Shown: positions 9,505 through 18,463, numbered from the stretch's first letter. The stretch: 64,000 nt of DNA from Microcystis aeruginosa FD4 (GCF_009792235.1 NZ_CP046973.1:4154001-4218000), one strand, 5' to 3'. Notes: generated by a model not told the origin, from the sequence alone. Numbers and translations are program-made.

Positions 9505-9721
9505 TAGGGTCTGCTGAATAAATCTAAAAACCTTGTTGGATAGGACTTTTAGACTTTTTTACCCTCAAAAAGTGCCAGCCATTGCGGGGATCGGGGGGAA
9601 AATTCAGGGACTTTTTCTCTGAAAATTAGGTAATTGACCAGATGAAAATTGGTAAAACCCTACACCCTACACCCCACACCCCACACCCTACCCCCACGAG
9701 AAACTTTTTCAGCATACCCTA
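9505..9721. mobile_element. MITE, family A copy 2 (TA-flanked), adjacent to copy 1
   Basis: About 217 bp bounded by TA, with ends GGGTCTGCTGAATAAATC and (reverse complement) GGGTATGCTGAAAAAG. The left part (TCTAAAAACCTTGTTGGATA) recurs at 39626 and, reverse complemented, at ~10980. It holds a short run of TACACCC/CACACCC heptamers. It sits 2 bp from copy 1, so two insertions have stacked in the pilB-grpE gap. Confidence 0.78.
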
Positions 9722-9779
9722 TCTAAATTACTCGTTAAGATTGCAGGGGAGCGCCAGAGAAGGGCGCGCCGGAGCAGGG

Positions 9780-9902
9780 AGATGGGGAAGTGGGGAAGTG
9801 GGGAGTTTTTTGCTGTAAACAGTGAACAGTAAACAGCAATCAGTGAACTGAAAACTCACATCTGATAACTCACATCTGATAACTGATAACTGATAACTGA
9901 TT
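9780..9902. repeat. Heptamer and octamer repeat patch upstream of grpE
   Basis: A few GTGGGGAA octamers (9782-9807) are followed by AACAGT-type units and TGATAAC heptamers (9862-9900). The rest of the gap to grpE (9903-10055) holds no gene; it should carry the grpE promoter, but no convincing -35/-10 pair was picked out. Confidence 0.7.
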
Positions 9903-10055
9903 CAAGACCGACGACCGACTCCTAGATCTAGTTACGGATATTGTCCACAAAATGTTACATTAAGGGTTAAACCTTGATTATTAGCTGGTACTTAAAGACC
10001 AAAATTAGCAGTAAATGGTCATATATTGCCAAATTCCCCACTAAAATTGTATACT

Positions 10056-10778
10056 ATGAGTGCAGAACCAAATACCTCAGCAATTTTCGACGAAAACCAA
10101 GAATCCTTTCCTAATTCCCCTGAATCCCTTGCAACTGAATCAGAAACCAGTGTCACCGATGAAGTCAAAACGGTGACGGACCGGGCCGCCTCTAGCGAGG
10201 AATTTTCCTTTCTAGGCTCCATGACTATCGATGCTCTACAAGAGGAAATTGATACTCTCAAACAGCAGTTAGAGGAGCAAACCCAACAGGTTGATGCCTA
10301 CAAGAAACGCTATATCACTCTAGCGGCCGAGTTCGACAATTTTCGCAAACGCACAGCCAAGGAAAAAGAGGAAATGGAAACAAAAATCAAGGGCAAAACC
10401 CTGATGGAAATTCTTGGCGTGGTGGATAATTTTGAGCGCGCCCGTACTCAAATTAAACCGGCTAATGATGGCGAGATGGGTATTCACAAGAGTTACCAAG
10501 GAGTCTATAAAACCTTAGTGGACAGTCTCAAGCGTTTAGGCGTTTCCCCCATGCGTCCAGAAGGTCAACCCTTTGACCCCACCTACCACGAAGCGATGAT
10601 GCGGCATTACACCGATGAACATCCCGAAGGCACGGTGGTGGAGCAGTTAGTGCGAGGATACACTCTCGGAGAACAGGTTTTGCGTCATGCTTTGGTAAAA
10701 GTGGCCGCCCCCAAAGAGGCGGAGCCTAACGCCGATCAGTTAGAATCTACTTCCATTCCATCACAGGAATCCGTCTAA
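10056..10778 (+). CDS. grpE: Nucleotide exchange factor GrpE
   Basis: ATG at 10056 gives 240 aa (MSAEPNTSAIF); a TTG 30 bp upstream is less likely. An acidic, low-complexity N-terminal ~75 residues precede a long coiled coil (LQEEIDTLKQQLEEQTQQV), then the GrpE core: AEFDNFRKRTAKEKEE, LGVVDNFERA and the terminal beta domain (FDPTYHEAMMRHYTDEHPEGTVVEQLVRGY). GrpE releases ADP from DnaK. It stands alone on the plus strand here; dnaK and dnaJ are not in the window. Length is normal. Confidence 0.96.
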   Translation: MSAEPNTSAIFDENQESFPNSPESLATESETSVTDEVKTVTDRAASSEEFSFLGSMTIDALQEEIDTLKQQLEEQTQQVDAYKKRYITLAAEFDNFRKRTAKEKEEMETKIKGKTLMEILGVVDNFERARTQIKPANDGEMGIHKSYQGVYKTLVDSLKRLGVSPMRPEGQPFDPTYHEAMMRHYTDEHPEGTVVEQLVRGYTLGEQVLRHALVKVAAPKEAEPNADQLESTSIPSQESV

Positions 10779-10884
10779 AATCCCGATGGGGATTAAACTG
10801 GTTTGAGGGCTAGGTATTAGCTGGTAGGGCCTGTATTCCCTCCCTATCCCCTATTCCCACTGAAAGACTTTTTCTCTCTTTACC

Positions 10885-11012
10885 TAGGGTTTGCGGCAAA
10901 AAGTTTTTCGTGGGGGCAGGGTGTGGGGTGTGGGGTGTGGGGTGTAGGATTTTACCCATAAGAGCCAAAGATATTATCCAACAAGGTTTTTAGATTTATT
11001 CAGCCAACCCTA
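10885..11012. mobile_element. MITE, family A copy 3, overlapping the 3' end of the HAD gene
   Basis: 128 bp bounded by TA at both ends, with termini GGGTTTGCGGCAAAAAG and (reverse complement) GGGTTGGCTGAATAAATC. The interior carries GGGTGTG heptamers and the segment AAGGTTTTTAGATTTATTC shared with copy 2. The right end supplies the last codons and stop of the HAD hydrolase. Confidence 0.8.
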
Positions 11013-11655
11013 TTGATCTTTTAATTAAAAATGCTTCTATACCCAAGGTTTTTGCTCCTTGGTAGTCCTCTTTTTTACTATCGCCAATATGCCAAGCTTG
11101 TGCGGGGGAACAATCATGTTTTTGCAGGGCGATTTGAAAAATTTCAGGATCGGGTTTAGCGACTCCTGCATGGGAAGAAATCGTGATCGATCGAAAAAAA
11201 TATTCTAAGCCTAATTCTGCCAAAACTTGGTAGATACGACTATCAAAATTAGAAATAATGCCCAACTCGATCCCCTGAATCTGCCAGAGTCTTAAAGCGG
11301 GAATGACATCCTCGTACAGCACCCAAGGCTCGGCCGTGGCAAAATGATGATAAAGTTCGCCAAAAAAAGCCTCAAAATCGGGAAATCTTTCCAGATAACC
11401 TAATTTATTAAAAACTGCCCCAGTCAGCGATCGCCACCAGCGATACTCTAACTGAGGAATTTGTGCCGGTTCAACATCAGGAAAAGCTAGGGGTGGAGAA
11501 TTGGGGAAAATAGCCAAGAAAGATTGTTCTAGACTCTCTGCAGCCACCTCTACCCCAAAATCCGCCGCTATTTGGCTATAAATTGCTCCGACACTGCCTT
11601 TTACCCCAAAAAGAGTACCCACAGCATCGAGAAAAATAACTTGCGGTTTCTGCAT
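10996..11655 (-). CDS. HAD-superfamily hydrolase (subfamily IA-like)
   Basis: 219 aa. Motif I FLDAVGTLFG has the nucleophile Asp but Val at the usual second Asp; motif II IISNFDSR; motif III SHAGVAKPDPEIF; motif IV HIGDSKKEDYQGAK. This pattern fits the HDHD3/REG-2-like branch; substrate unknown, and loss of the second Asp can mark altered chemistry. The C-terminus IGLAE and the TAA stop lie inside the end of a MITE (10885-11012), so the original tail has been replaced or cut by a few residues. It sits 90 bp downstream of the debranching enzyme on the same strand. Confidence 0.88.
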   Translation of the reverse strand: MQKPQVIFLDAVGTLFGVKGSVGAIYSQIAADFGVEVAAESLEQSFLAIFPNSPPLAFPDVEPAQIPQLEYRWWRSLTGAVFNKLGYLERFPDFEAFFGELYHHFATAEPWVLYEDVIPALRLWQIQGIELGIISNFDSRIYQVLAELGLEYFFRSITISSHAGVAKPDPEIFQIALQKHDCSPAQAWHIGDSKKEDYQGAKTLGIEAFLIKRSIGLAE

Positions 11656-11745
11656 GAGAGTTTTGTCTATAACGGTCGAACTGAGGTTTTTAGGGTCGGT
11701 CCTTTAGGTGGCCTAACACACCTAACAATTGCTCATTTTAAAGGA

Positions 11746-13710
11746 TTATGGCCGAAATTCTCGGATCACTTGCCCAACCCTTAATACCTCTGCCACCGTC
11801 CATGCTTGGGCAAAAGCACCTCTCGGGGTAAAAGGGGCATTACCATCGAAAATTTCACTTAAACTACCGATACAGCTATCCCGAAGATGGTCGATCATCG
11901 GTGTTAAAAAACTCTCAGCCAGGATGGGATCGCGATAGACTTTTAGATGGGCTTCGATAAATGCCCCTAATAACCATCCCCAGACTGTCCCCTGATGGTA
12001 GGCACTATCTCTTTTTAAGCGATCGCCACTGTAAACGCCACGGTAATCAGGATGATCGGCATCTAGCGATCGCAAGCCGCGAGAAGTCAAAAGTTTTACA
12101 GTACAAATATCGACAATGGCCTTTTTCTGTGGGGAATTTAATAACTCCTCCACCGACAAAGACACGGCAAAAAGTTGATTCGGTCGTAAACTGGCATCAT
12201 TACCCTTGTCCGTATCCAAAACATCGTAACAATACCCTAGAGAATCGTCCCAGAAGCGAGAAAACCCTTTTAAGGTCATTTCTCTCATTTTTTCGTAATC
12301 AGTAGCATCCATGCCCAAATACTGGGCAAAATGACCCATAATTTTTAGGGCATTGAACCAAAGGGCATTAATTTCTACGGGTTTGCCGATGCGGGGAGTA
12401 ATCACTAGATTATCAACTTTGGCATCCATCCAAGTTAATTGTACTCCCGCTTCCCCGGCATAGATCAAACCATCGTCATCTAGGTGAATATTGTAGCGAG
12501 TACCGCGACGAAACCAAGCGATCACTTCCGTTAAAGCGGGATAAATAGTTCGGAGAAACTCAAAATCTTGGCTTTGGTTAAAATAGGAACGAAGGGCTTC
12601 AAAATACCAAAGAATAGCATCGACAGCGTTATATTCAGGGATTTCTCCCCCATCGGGCAGTAAATTGGGCAATAAACCCCAGTCTAGATAACGGGAAAAA
12701 GTTAGTAAAATCTGACGGGCGATCGCAGGTCTGCCTGTAGTCAAAGTTAATCCTCTTAGGGAGATCATCGTATCGCGACCCCAATCACCAAACCAAGGAT
12801 AACCTGCGATTATCGTTTTGCCGTCCGGTTGATCCCGGAGAGGACGACTAACGATAAACTGGTCGGCAGCGAGGGTCAGTTGTTGAATCCATTGAGGCTG
12901 CTGGGGATTAATCAGACTATTCTCGTAGCGATAGCGAGACTCTAGAGAAGATTGACCGTTTAAATTCGGATCGGGACGGGTACTAGCGGCAATTGTCACC
13001 GATTCTCCCACTTTGAGAGTAGCCGAAAAACTGGCAGCATGGAGATGATTTTCCCGATCGATTAAACCACGATAACGTTCCACGGCCAAATCAAAGCGAT
13101 AATACCAGATATGAGCGCAGAAAACCTGTCCTTGACTGATTAATAGATAAAAAGGTACAGCATGGTCATAGGCAATCACTCTGACTCCTTTTTCTAGGGG
13201 ACTAATAGCCATTTGCCAGTTAAAACCCTGGGTATTGCCGTGAAAATCACGATAATTGACAAAAGCAGTCAGATTCAGGGTTAAAGGAGAATTGCCGCGA
13301 AGGTAGGTATAGCGAGTATAGGTGGTATTTTCTCCCTGTTCCATCCAGATACGCTTTTCTAGTAAGGCATCCCCACAGATAAAAGTCCAGACGGGAATTG
13401 TCCCTTCCAGATGAAAACTTTCGATATTAATATAGCCTTGCGGTTCGACTGTACCACCTAACCAGCGATTGCTGGCCAGATGATAAATTTTCTGGTTATA
13501 TTGTACCGATTCATCGATTTTAGTCACTAGAAGCGTTCTTTTCGTCGGTGGAGCCAAAGCAGCGATCAAGAGGCCATGATAACAGCGAGTTAGCAATCCG
13601 GCCACGGTTCCCGCAGCAAAACCACCGATACCATTAGTGACTAACCATTCGCGCTTTTCAGCCACCGGAAGACAATTACAGATATCCCGACCGAAACGGA
13701 GCTTGACCAT
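11746..13710 (-). CDS. Glycogen debranching enzyme-type protein (amylo-alpha-1,6-glucosidase)
   Basis: About 654 aa from ATG 13710 (MVKLRFGRDIC); a TTG at 13746 in frame is less likely. The N-terminal domain (EWLVTNGIGGFAAGTVAGLLTRCYHGLL) is the GDE_N type, and the C-terminal (alpha/alpha)6-type catalytic domain carries AGYPWFGDWGRDTMISLRGL, LLPDGGEIPEYNAVDAILWYF and AYHQGTVWGWLLG. The family removes alpha-1,6-linked glucose from glycogen limit dextrins or acts on related glucans. It is divergent from rpmH across a 90-bp gap. Confidence 0.9.
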   Translation of the reverse strand: MVKLRFGRDICNCLPVAEKREWLVTNGIGGFAAGTVAGLLTRCYHGLLIAALAPPTKRTLLVTKIDESVQYNQKIYHLASNRWLGGTVEPQGYINIESFHLEGTIPVWTFICGDALLEKRIWMEQGENTTYTRYTYLRGNSPLTLNLTAFVNYRDFHGNTQGFNWQMAISPLEKGVRVIAYDHAVPFYLLISQGQVFCAHIWYYRFDLAVERYRGLIDRENHLHAASFSATLKVGESVTIAASTRPDPNLNGQSSLESRYRYENSLINPQQPQWIQQLTLAADQFIVSRPLRDQPDGKTIIAGYPWFGDWGRDTMISLRGLTLTTGRPAIARQILLTFSRYLDWGLLPNLLPDGGEIPEYNAVDAILWYFEALRSYFNQSQDFEFLRTIYPALTEVIAWFRRGTRYNIHLDDDGLIYAGEAGVQLTWMDAKVDNLVITPRIGKPVEINALWFNALKIMGHFAQYLGMDATDYEKMREMTLKGFSRFWDDSLGYCYDVLDTDKGNDASLRPNQLFAVSLSVEELLNSPQKKAIVDICTVKLLTSRGLRSLDADHPDYRGVYSGDRLKRDSAYHQGTVWGWLLGAFIEAHLKVYRDPILAESFLTPMIDHLRDSCIGSLSEIFDGNAPFTPRGAFAQAWTVAEVLRVGQVIREFRP

Positions 13711-13714
13711 GAGC

Positions 13715-13743
13715 TTCCAAATTCCTAGTAATTTTGTTATAAT
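13715..13743 (+). promoter_or_regulatory. Possible promoter of the rpmH operon
   Basis: A perfect -10 hexamer TATAAT (13738-13743) lies 17 nt after a weak -35 (TTCCAA, 13715-13720), 58 bp before the rpmH start. This is prediction from consensus only, and it overlaps the 5' end of the divergent debranching gene. Confidence 0.45.
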
Positions 13744-13800
13744 CAAAAATTGTGTCTTTATATCTATAGAGTAACTCTATCTTAAGGAGGAAAATCGGCA

Positions 13801-13938
13801 GTGAGTAAACGTACTTTAGAAGGAACCACGCGCAAACAGAAGCGCACTTCCGGATTTAGAGCGAGAATGCGGAGCGTCAACGGACGTAAAGTGATTAAAG
13901 CTCGTCGGAAAAGAGGGCGCTATCGTTTAAGTGTTTAG
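13801..13938 (+). CDS. rpmH: 50S ribosomal protein L34
   Basis: A 45-aa protein, [18 protein letters not shown] and [21 protein letters not shown], the highly basic L34 sequence. Translation starts at GTG 13801 behind a strong AAGGAGG at 13783-13789. It binds 23S rRNA in the large subunit. rnpA follows 26 bp downstream, the conserved bacterial order. The gene is easy to miss because of its size. Confidence 0.96.
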
Positions 13939-13964
13939 GTTATTCTGGGAACCGACTAATTTTC

Positions 13965-14327
13965 GTGGGATTACCCCAAGTTCACCGCTTAAAACATCGA
14001 CAGGATTTTCAAGCTGTCTATGGAAAAGGGAGGCGTTATCACGGTTCCCACTTAACCTTAATTAGTTTAGAGGATCCTAGCCAGGATAAGCCTCTTCCCA
14101 GTCGTTTTGGTATTTCGATTAGCAAGAAAGTTAGTAAAAAAGCGGTGGTTCGTAATCGACTAAAAAGGCAAATAAGAGCGGTAATTCGGCAGTTATTGCC
14201 AGAAATAGCGACAGGATGGCGAGGGATAATCATTATCCGTCCCGAGGCGATCGAGTGCAATTATGAACATTTTTTGCGAGAATTAAAGCAGTTGTTAGTG
14301 AAGGCCAATATAATTCATGGGCATTAA
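13965..14327 (+). CDS. rnpA: Ribonuclease P protein component
   Basis: 120 aa from GTG 13965. Typical N-terminus (LPQVHRLKHRQDFQAVYGKGRR) and the RNR signature (KKAVVRNRLKRQIR). The protein assists RnpB RNA in tRNA 5' maturation. Its last 11 bp overlap the next frame, which suggests translational coupling in the rpmH operon. Confidence 0.95.
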   Translation: MGLPQVHRLKHRQDFQAVYGKGRRYHGSHLTLISLEDPSQDKPLPSRFGISISKKVSKKAVVRNRLKRQIRAVIRQLLPEIATGWRGIIIIRPEAIECNYEHFLRELKQLLVKANIIHGH

Positions 14328-14712
14328 AGAAGAAACTTTTTATGAAGGCGGTCCGCACATCGGCGACCTAATCATCAATATACTCCTAGGATTTACAGTG
14401 ATTTGTTTACCTTTGACCGTTGGGGCGGTGGTGCGGGCAATCTGGTTAAGATATAAGATAACCGATCGGCGGATTTCAATCACCGGGGGTTGGATGGGAC
14501 GCGATCGCACAGATATTATCTATTCAGAAGTGGCAAAAGTGGCAAAAATGCCGAGAGGAATTGGTCTTTGGGGGGATATTGTCGTAACTCTCAAGGATAG
14601 AAGTCGTTTAGAAATGCGCGCGATGCCGCAATTCCGGGAAATTCATGACTATATTGCCGAAAGAGTCGCCGATAAAACCGGTCGTCCCCTAGAATCGATC
14701 ATCAGTCAATAA
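14317..14712 (+). CDS. PH domain-containing membrane-anchored protein (bPH2-like)
   Basis: 131 aa. A hydrophobic stretch at residues ~20-45 (IINILLGFTVICLPLTVGAVV) is followed by a bacterial pleckstrin-homology fold (KITDRRISITGGWMGRDRTDIIYSEVAKV, GDIVVTLKDRSRLEMRAM). This gene is common between rnpA and yidC in cyanobacteria; its role is unknown, though position suggests a link with membrane insertion. It overlaps rnpA by 11 bp and is followed by an 84-bp gap to yidC. Confidence 0.82.
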   Translation: MGIKEETFYEGGPHIGDLIINILLGFTVICLPLTVGAVVRAIWLRYKITDRRISITGGWMGRDRTDIIYSEVAKVAKMPRGIGLWGDIVVTLKDRSRLEMRAMPQFREIHDYIAERVADKTGRPLESIISQ

Positions 14713-14796
14713 AACAAAATAATCGATCGCCGCGATTCGATAAATTAGATTTGTCAAAGTGAACCCCCATTAAACGAGAAGGCATAGATTAAACCC

Positions 14797-15945
14797 ATGG
14801 ATTTTGGAGTCGGATTTATTTCCACAAATATCATGTTGCCAATCCTAGATTTTTTCTTTCGGATTGTCCATAGTTACGGTTTCGCCATCATTGCTTTAAC
14901 GCTGGTGGTCAGATTTGCCGTCTTTCCCCTCAGCGCCGGCCAGATTCGCAATATGAGAAAAATGCGCATCACTCAACCCTTAATGAAGGAAAGACAGACA
15001 GAAATTCAACAACGCTACAAAAATGACCCCCAAAAACAACAGGAGGAAATGGGCAAATTAATGCAGGAGTTGGGCAATCCCCTGGCCGGTTGTTTACCCC
15101 TGTTATTACAAATGCCGATTCTTTTGGCTTTATTTGCCACTCTGCGGGGTTCCCCCTTCTCGGACATTAACTACACCGTCGATTTACAAGTGCTGCCAAG
15201 GGAACAAATCGCCCTCGTCCAGCGCCAACCCTATGCCACCAAACCCCAAAACGTTTATATTGACGAGTCTCTCCACTATCCCATCACCGCTTTTTTACCC
15301 CAAGGCAATAAAATCGCCCCGGGAGAACAGCTAACAATCGACCTGCAAAACGACCAGGGCAAGTCTTTAAGTCAATTAGCCACGGAAGCACCAGAAAATA
15401 ACCTAAACCCCACCTACGAGGTGGTTAAAGGTCAAGAACTGGTGCAAGTTAATGAAGACGGTTCCATCGTCGCTTTAGCCCCCGGAGATGCCAGTATTAA
15501 AGTTATCGTGCCGGGGATTGCCGCTAATACGGGTTTTCTCTTTATTGAGGCGCTGGGAAGAATTGGGGCAACCGGTGCGAATGGTGAAATTCACTGGGAT
15601 ATCTTGGCGATGGTGATCGCTTTCGGTATTAGTATCTATGTTAACCAAGAGTTATCCGGCGCCGGCGCGCCTTCGGGGGGGGCAGCCCAACAACAGCAAA
15701 CGGTGAATAAAATCACCCCGATAATTTTTAGTATGATGTTCCTGTTTTTCCCCTTACCGGCGGGGGTATTGATGTATATCTTAACTGCGAACATCTTCCA
15801 AACTATTCAAACGGTGATTTTGATGCGGGAACCGTTACCGGAAAACCTGCAAAAATTGGTAGCGGAACAGGAAAAAACGGAAAAATCCCGCGATGCTCTC
15901 CCCTTTGAAAAACGTTCTAGCAAGAAAAAGGAAAAAACATCGTAA
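14797..15945 (+). CDS. yidC: Membrane protein insertase YidC/Oxa1/Alb3
   Basis: 382 aa. The core is clear: FFFRIVHSYGFAIIALTLVVR with the hydrophilic-groove Arg, the cytoplasmic coiled coil (QPLMKERQTEIQQRYKNDPQK), NPLAGCLPLLLQMPILLALFATLR, and the last membrane pair (KITPIIFSMMFLFFPLPAGV). The large insertion at residues ~130-245 contains a BIG2-like beta segment (VQVNEDGSIVALAPGDASIKV). Alb3/YidC inserts thylakoid and plasma membrane proteins. The basic C-tail (EKRSSKKKEKTS) would bind ribosome or SRP. The stop overlaps the jag ATG by 1 bp. Confidence 0.95.
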   Translation: MDFGVGFISTNIMLPILDFFFRIVHSYGFAIIALTLVVRFAVFPLSAGQIRNMRKMRITQPLMKERQTEIQQRYKNDPQKQQEEMGKLMQELGNPLAGCLPLLLQMPILLALFATLRGSPFSDINYTVDLQVLPREQIALVQRQPYATKPQNVYIDESLHYPITAFLPQGNKIAPGEQLTIDLQNDQGKSLSQLATEAPENNLNPTYEVVKGQELVQVNEDGSIVALAPGDASIKVIVPGIAANTGFLFIEALGRIGATGANGEIHWDILAMVIAFGISIYVNQELSGAGAPSGGAAQQQQTVNKITPIIFSMMFLFFPLPAGVLMYILTANIFQTIQTVILMREPLPENLQKLVAEQEKTEKSRDALPFEKRSSKKKEKTS

Positions 15946-16439
15946 TGAGTATATGGGAGCAAAATAGCGAGAACGCTAAACAATGGCTGGAAAAACTGCT
16001 AAAGTTGATGGCCATGCCCGCAGATGTCCAGATTGGTGTGCAGGAATTGGGAACGGGGCCTTCCTCCTGTTGGTTAATTATTGATAGCAGTCAATTGAGT
16101 CCCCAACAAGTGGAACTTCTCCTCGCTAATAAGGGTGAGGGACTGGATGCGATTCAATCCCTAGCTAATACGATTCTGAATATTGGTGTCGAGTCGGCAG
16201 AACATCAGTTCTATATTGTCGAAATCAATGGCTATCGTCAACAAAGACAGTCAGAACTTTTCGACTGGGTGAATCAAGCGGCGACGCAAGTGCGGCAAAC
16301 AGGACAGGAAATAGAATTAAAAGCCCTATCTTCGGCGGAACGTCGCCAAATCCATGCCTTTTTTCAGGAAGAAAACGATTTAACCACGGAAAGTCGCGGC
16401 GTGGAACCCGATCGCCGGTTAGTAATTCGTTTAAAATAA
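15945..16439 (+). CDS. Jag-like KH/R3H RNA-binding protein
   Basis: 164 aa. An N-terminal ~70 residues contain the KH-type fold (LLANKGEGLDAIQSLANTIL corresponds to the GxxG-like loop), and the C-terminus is an R3H motif (AERRQIHAFFQEENDLTTESRGVEPDRRLVIRLK region). Proteins of the Jag/KhpB group bind RNA and accompany YidC in operons. The 1-bp overlap with yidC indicates coupling. It is followed by a terminator, so it closes the operon. Confidence 0.9.
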   Translation: MSIWEQNSENAKQWLEKLLKLMAMPADVQIGVQELGTGPSSCWLIIDSSQLSPQQVELLLANKGEGLDAIQSLANTILNIGVESAEHQFYIVEINGYRQQRQSELFDWVNQAATQVRQTGQEIELKALSSAERRQIHAFFQEENDLTTESRGVEPDRRLVIRLK

Positions 16440-16444
16440 GATCG

Positions 16445-16477
16445 AAGGGTGGGGTAAAACCTGCCCTCTTTTTTATT
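16445..16477 (+). terminator. Intrinsic terminator after jag
   Basis: The hairpin AGGGTGGGGT / ACCTGCCCT (with G-T pairs and an AAA loop) is followed by CTTTTTTATTTT, right after the jag stop. It ends the rpmH-jag operon. Confidence 0.75.
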
Positions 16478-16544
16478 TTAGGCAGATATCTCCTGTCTCG
16501 GAGTTTCTTCACCTAACGGAAGATTTTTGATTGTTGCAGGAGAG

Positions 16545-16754
16545 TTAATAACTTAACTTCAGAGCATTTACTGGTACATCATCCCAGGATTCTACGGTTC
16601 TTAAAACTGCTACCCACCCCGTTTGTTTTTGTTCGTCCGTAAGACTGGTTAACCAACTTTGATGACAATCTTTTGCCGCTTGTTCGTCTTGACAGGCAAT
16701 ACAAGCTTGTACTAAACCGCAGGGATCAATCTGTTCATTTACCCAAATAATCAT
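16545..16754 (-). CDS. Small conserved-looking hypothetical protein, 69 aa
   Basis: MIIWVNEQIDPCGLVQACIACQDEQAAKDCH, three cysteines in the first half, then a hydrophilic tail. I do not recognise a family. It starts 11 bp downstream of the GT-C glycosyltransferase stop on the same strand, so it is probably the third gene of that transcript. Supported by position, frame length and neighbour-like codon use only. Confidence 0.55.
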   Translation of the reverse strand: MIIWVNEQIDPCGLVQACIACQDEQAAKDCHQSWLTSLTDEQKQTGWVAVLRTVESWDDVPVNALKLSY

Positions 16755-16765
16755 AGTTAATGGCC

Positions 16766-18463
16766 CTACTTAACTTTATTATTATACTCCATCGATCGCC
16801 CACAGAGAAACTTTTGATATTGATAACCTGTTACATAATTGGAGGATAACTCTGAGAGTTGACAGTCCGATAAATCTATTGAAGAATGGAAATTGATTAA
16901 CCATAATTCAAAAGGGGGAGAAGATGACAGATTAAAATTTGGCTTTTGTTCTGGGTTAACTAAGAGAAACTTAGGGGTTTTATCGGGAAATCTTTGGTTA
17001 AATTCCCAAGCAATTCCCATCATTTCTCCCACCTGCACCAAACTCCTATAGCTAGTGGCAATTACTAACGGATAACGGCTATTATTTTCGATAGTGGTAA
17101 CTAATTTATCTGGCCGATAATACTTGCGATAGCCTAAATTCAAAGTCACACTTAGGGAACTAACTAAAGCCATAATAATGACAACAATTACTATTCTTTT
17201 CTGCTTCCTTTGCCAACAATTATCTAATAAAATTGCCAGAATTAAAATTACCGAGGGAAAGTAAACAAAACTATATCTAGCTCCCCGGGTAATATCGATC
17301 GAGAGCAGATAGGTGATGACAAAGAAAATAGCAATGGAACTGAGAAAAAATGCCGAGAGAATCCCTAACTCTGGTTTATAGGAGTCTAGCCACGCTGTTT
17401 TTAATTGTGGGATAATCCAGAGAAAAAACCCGATCATTATTGCCCCAGAAATCAAGATAATTATTAAAGATTCTGATTCAACGGGGAGCAGGGAAAGCAT
17501 AGTTATTAATGTTCCCAGTAATTGAAAAAAGGGGCTAATTACGGCTAAAAAACTATCATTGTCTCTCTGAATCCAACCGGTCATCTGATTGCCATAATCT
17601 TTGGGTACAAAGCTGATAAACCAAATAATAATAAAGCTCAAGTTACCCCAAAAAACTAAACTTAAACGCCACCAATTAGTTATCCAAAAGTTTTTTTGTT
17701 TGATTTGATTGGATAAAATTAATAATAAAGTTATTGCCTCTGCGAGGATAGTTAAACTAAAAAAATAGTGGACTAATAACCCTAGACAGTTGACAATTAA
17801 CCAGAAAAAAACCAAAGTATGGGATATTCTCTGACGGTAGATAATTTTGCTGCTTGCCCTCAGAAAACAGCCTAAAGATATGAGGACAAATACAACTGCT
17901 AAAGTATAATGTCGCGCTTCTTGGGAGATAAAAACCCCGTAGGGAGAAACCGCCATTAAAATCGCCGCTAGAAAAGCGATCGAGCCGGATTTAAAGACCA
18001 ATTTACTGATAAAATAAATTAGAGGAATCGAAATAACTCCCCAAAATACTGCCAGCGATCGCATTCCGTCTAAAGATACATATTCTCCCTGATCAAAGAA
18101 TAATTTATTCCAGAGATAGGCGAAAATAAAATATAAAGGTGGATGATTGTCCTCCTGAATAACTAATTTAATTACATCGCCAATAGTTGCCTGATGGTTG
18201 CTCTGGAGAGGTGCTAATAAAGTGTCTAGGGAAATTATTTGATTTAACGGCACTATCTGGTAATTATTGCCAATACTAAAAACCATAGTGGCAAATTCAT
18301 CCGTCCAGGGAGGTTTACTCGTTAATTGTGTTAACCTAATAACCAGTCCCAAAATTATTACTAATCCTAACCAGCAAAAATCAGACCAAGCTAACCGCTC
18401 CTTGCTTCTTTGTTGTAGATCAGAAATGACTGTAGATAAATTCAATTTAATTGTTATCTCCAA
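16766..18463 (-). CDS. GT-C family glycosyltransferase (GT39/ArnT-like membrane protein)
   Basis: 565 aa with about ten or more hydrophobic segments. The first lumenal loop has PPWTDEFATM, the acidic DE motif that binds the polyprenyl-phosphate sugar donor in GT39/GT83 enzymes, and later DNHPPLYFIF and ISQEARHYTLAV, typical of this group. Role: sugar transfer from a lipid-linked donor to lipid, polysaccharide or protein; acceptor unknown. The start overlaps the upstream secreted-protein gene by 17 bp, so the two are likely coexpressed. Confidence 0.85.
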   Translation of the reverse strand: MEITIKLNLSTVISDLQQRSKERLAWSDFCWLGLVIILGLVIRLTQLTSKPPWTDEFATMVFSIGNNYQIVPLNQIISLDTLLAPLQSNHQATIGDVIKLVIQEDNHPPLYFIFAYLWNKLFFDQGEYVSLDGMRSLAVFWGVISIPLIYFISKLVFKSGSIAFLAAILMAVSPYGVFISQEARHYTLAVVFVLISLGCFLRASSKIIYRQRISHTLVFFWLIVNCLGLLVHYFFSLTILAEAITLLLILSNQIKQKNFWITNWWRLSLVFWGNLSFIIIWFISFVPKDYGNQMTGWIQRDNDSFLAVISPFFQLLGTLITMLSLLPVESESLIIILISGAIMIGFFLWIIPQLKTAWLDSYKPELGILSAFFLSSIAIFFVITYLLSIDITRGARYSFVYFPSVILILAILLDNCWQRKQKRIVIVVIIMALVSSLSVTLNLGYRKYYRPDKLVTTIENNSRYPLVIATSYRSLVQVGEMMGIAWEFNQRFPDKTPKFLLVNPEQKPNFNLSSSPPFELWLINFHSSIDLSDCQLSELSSNYVTGYQYQKFLCGRSMEYNNKVK

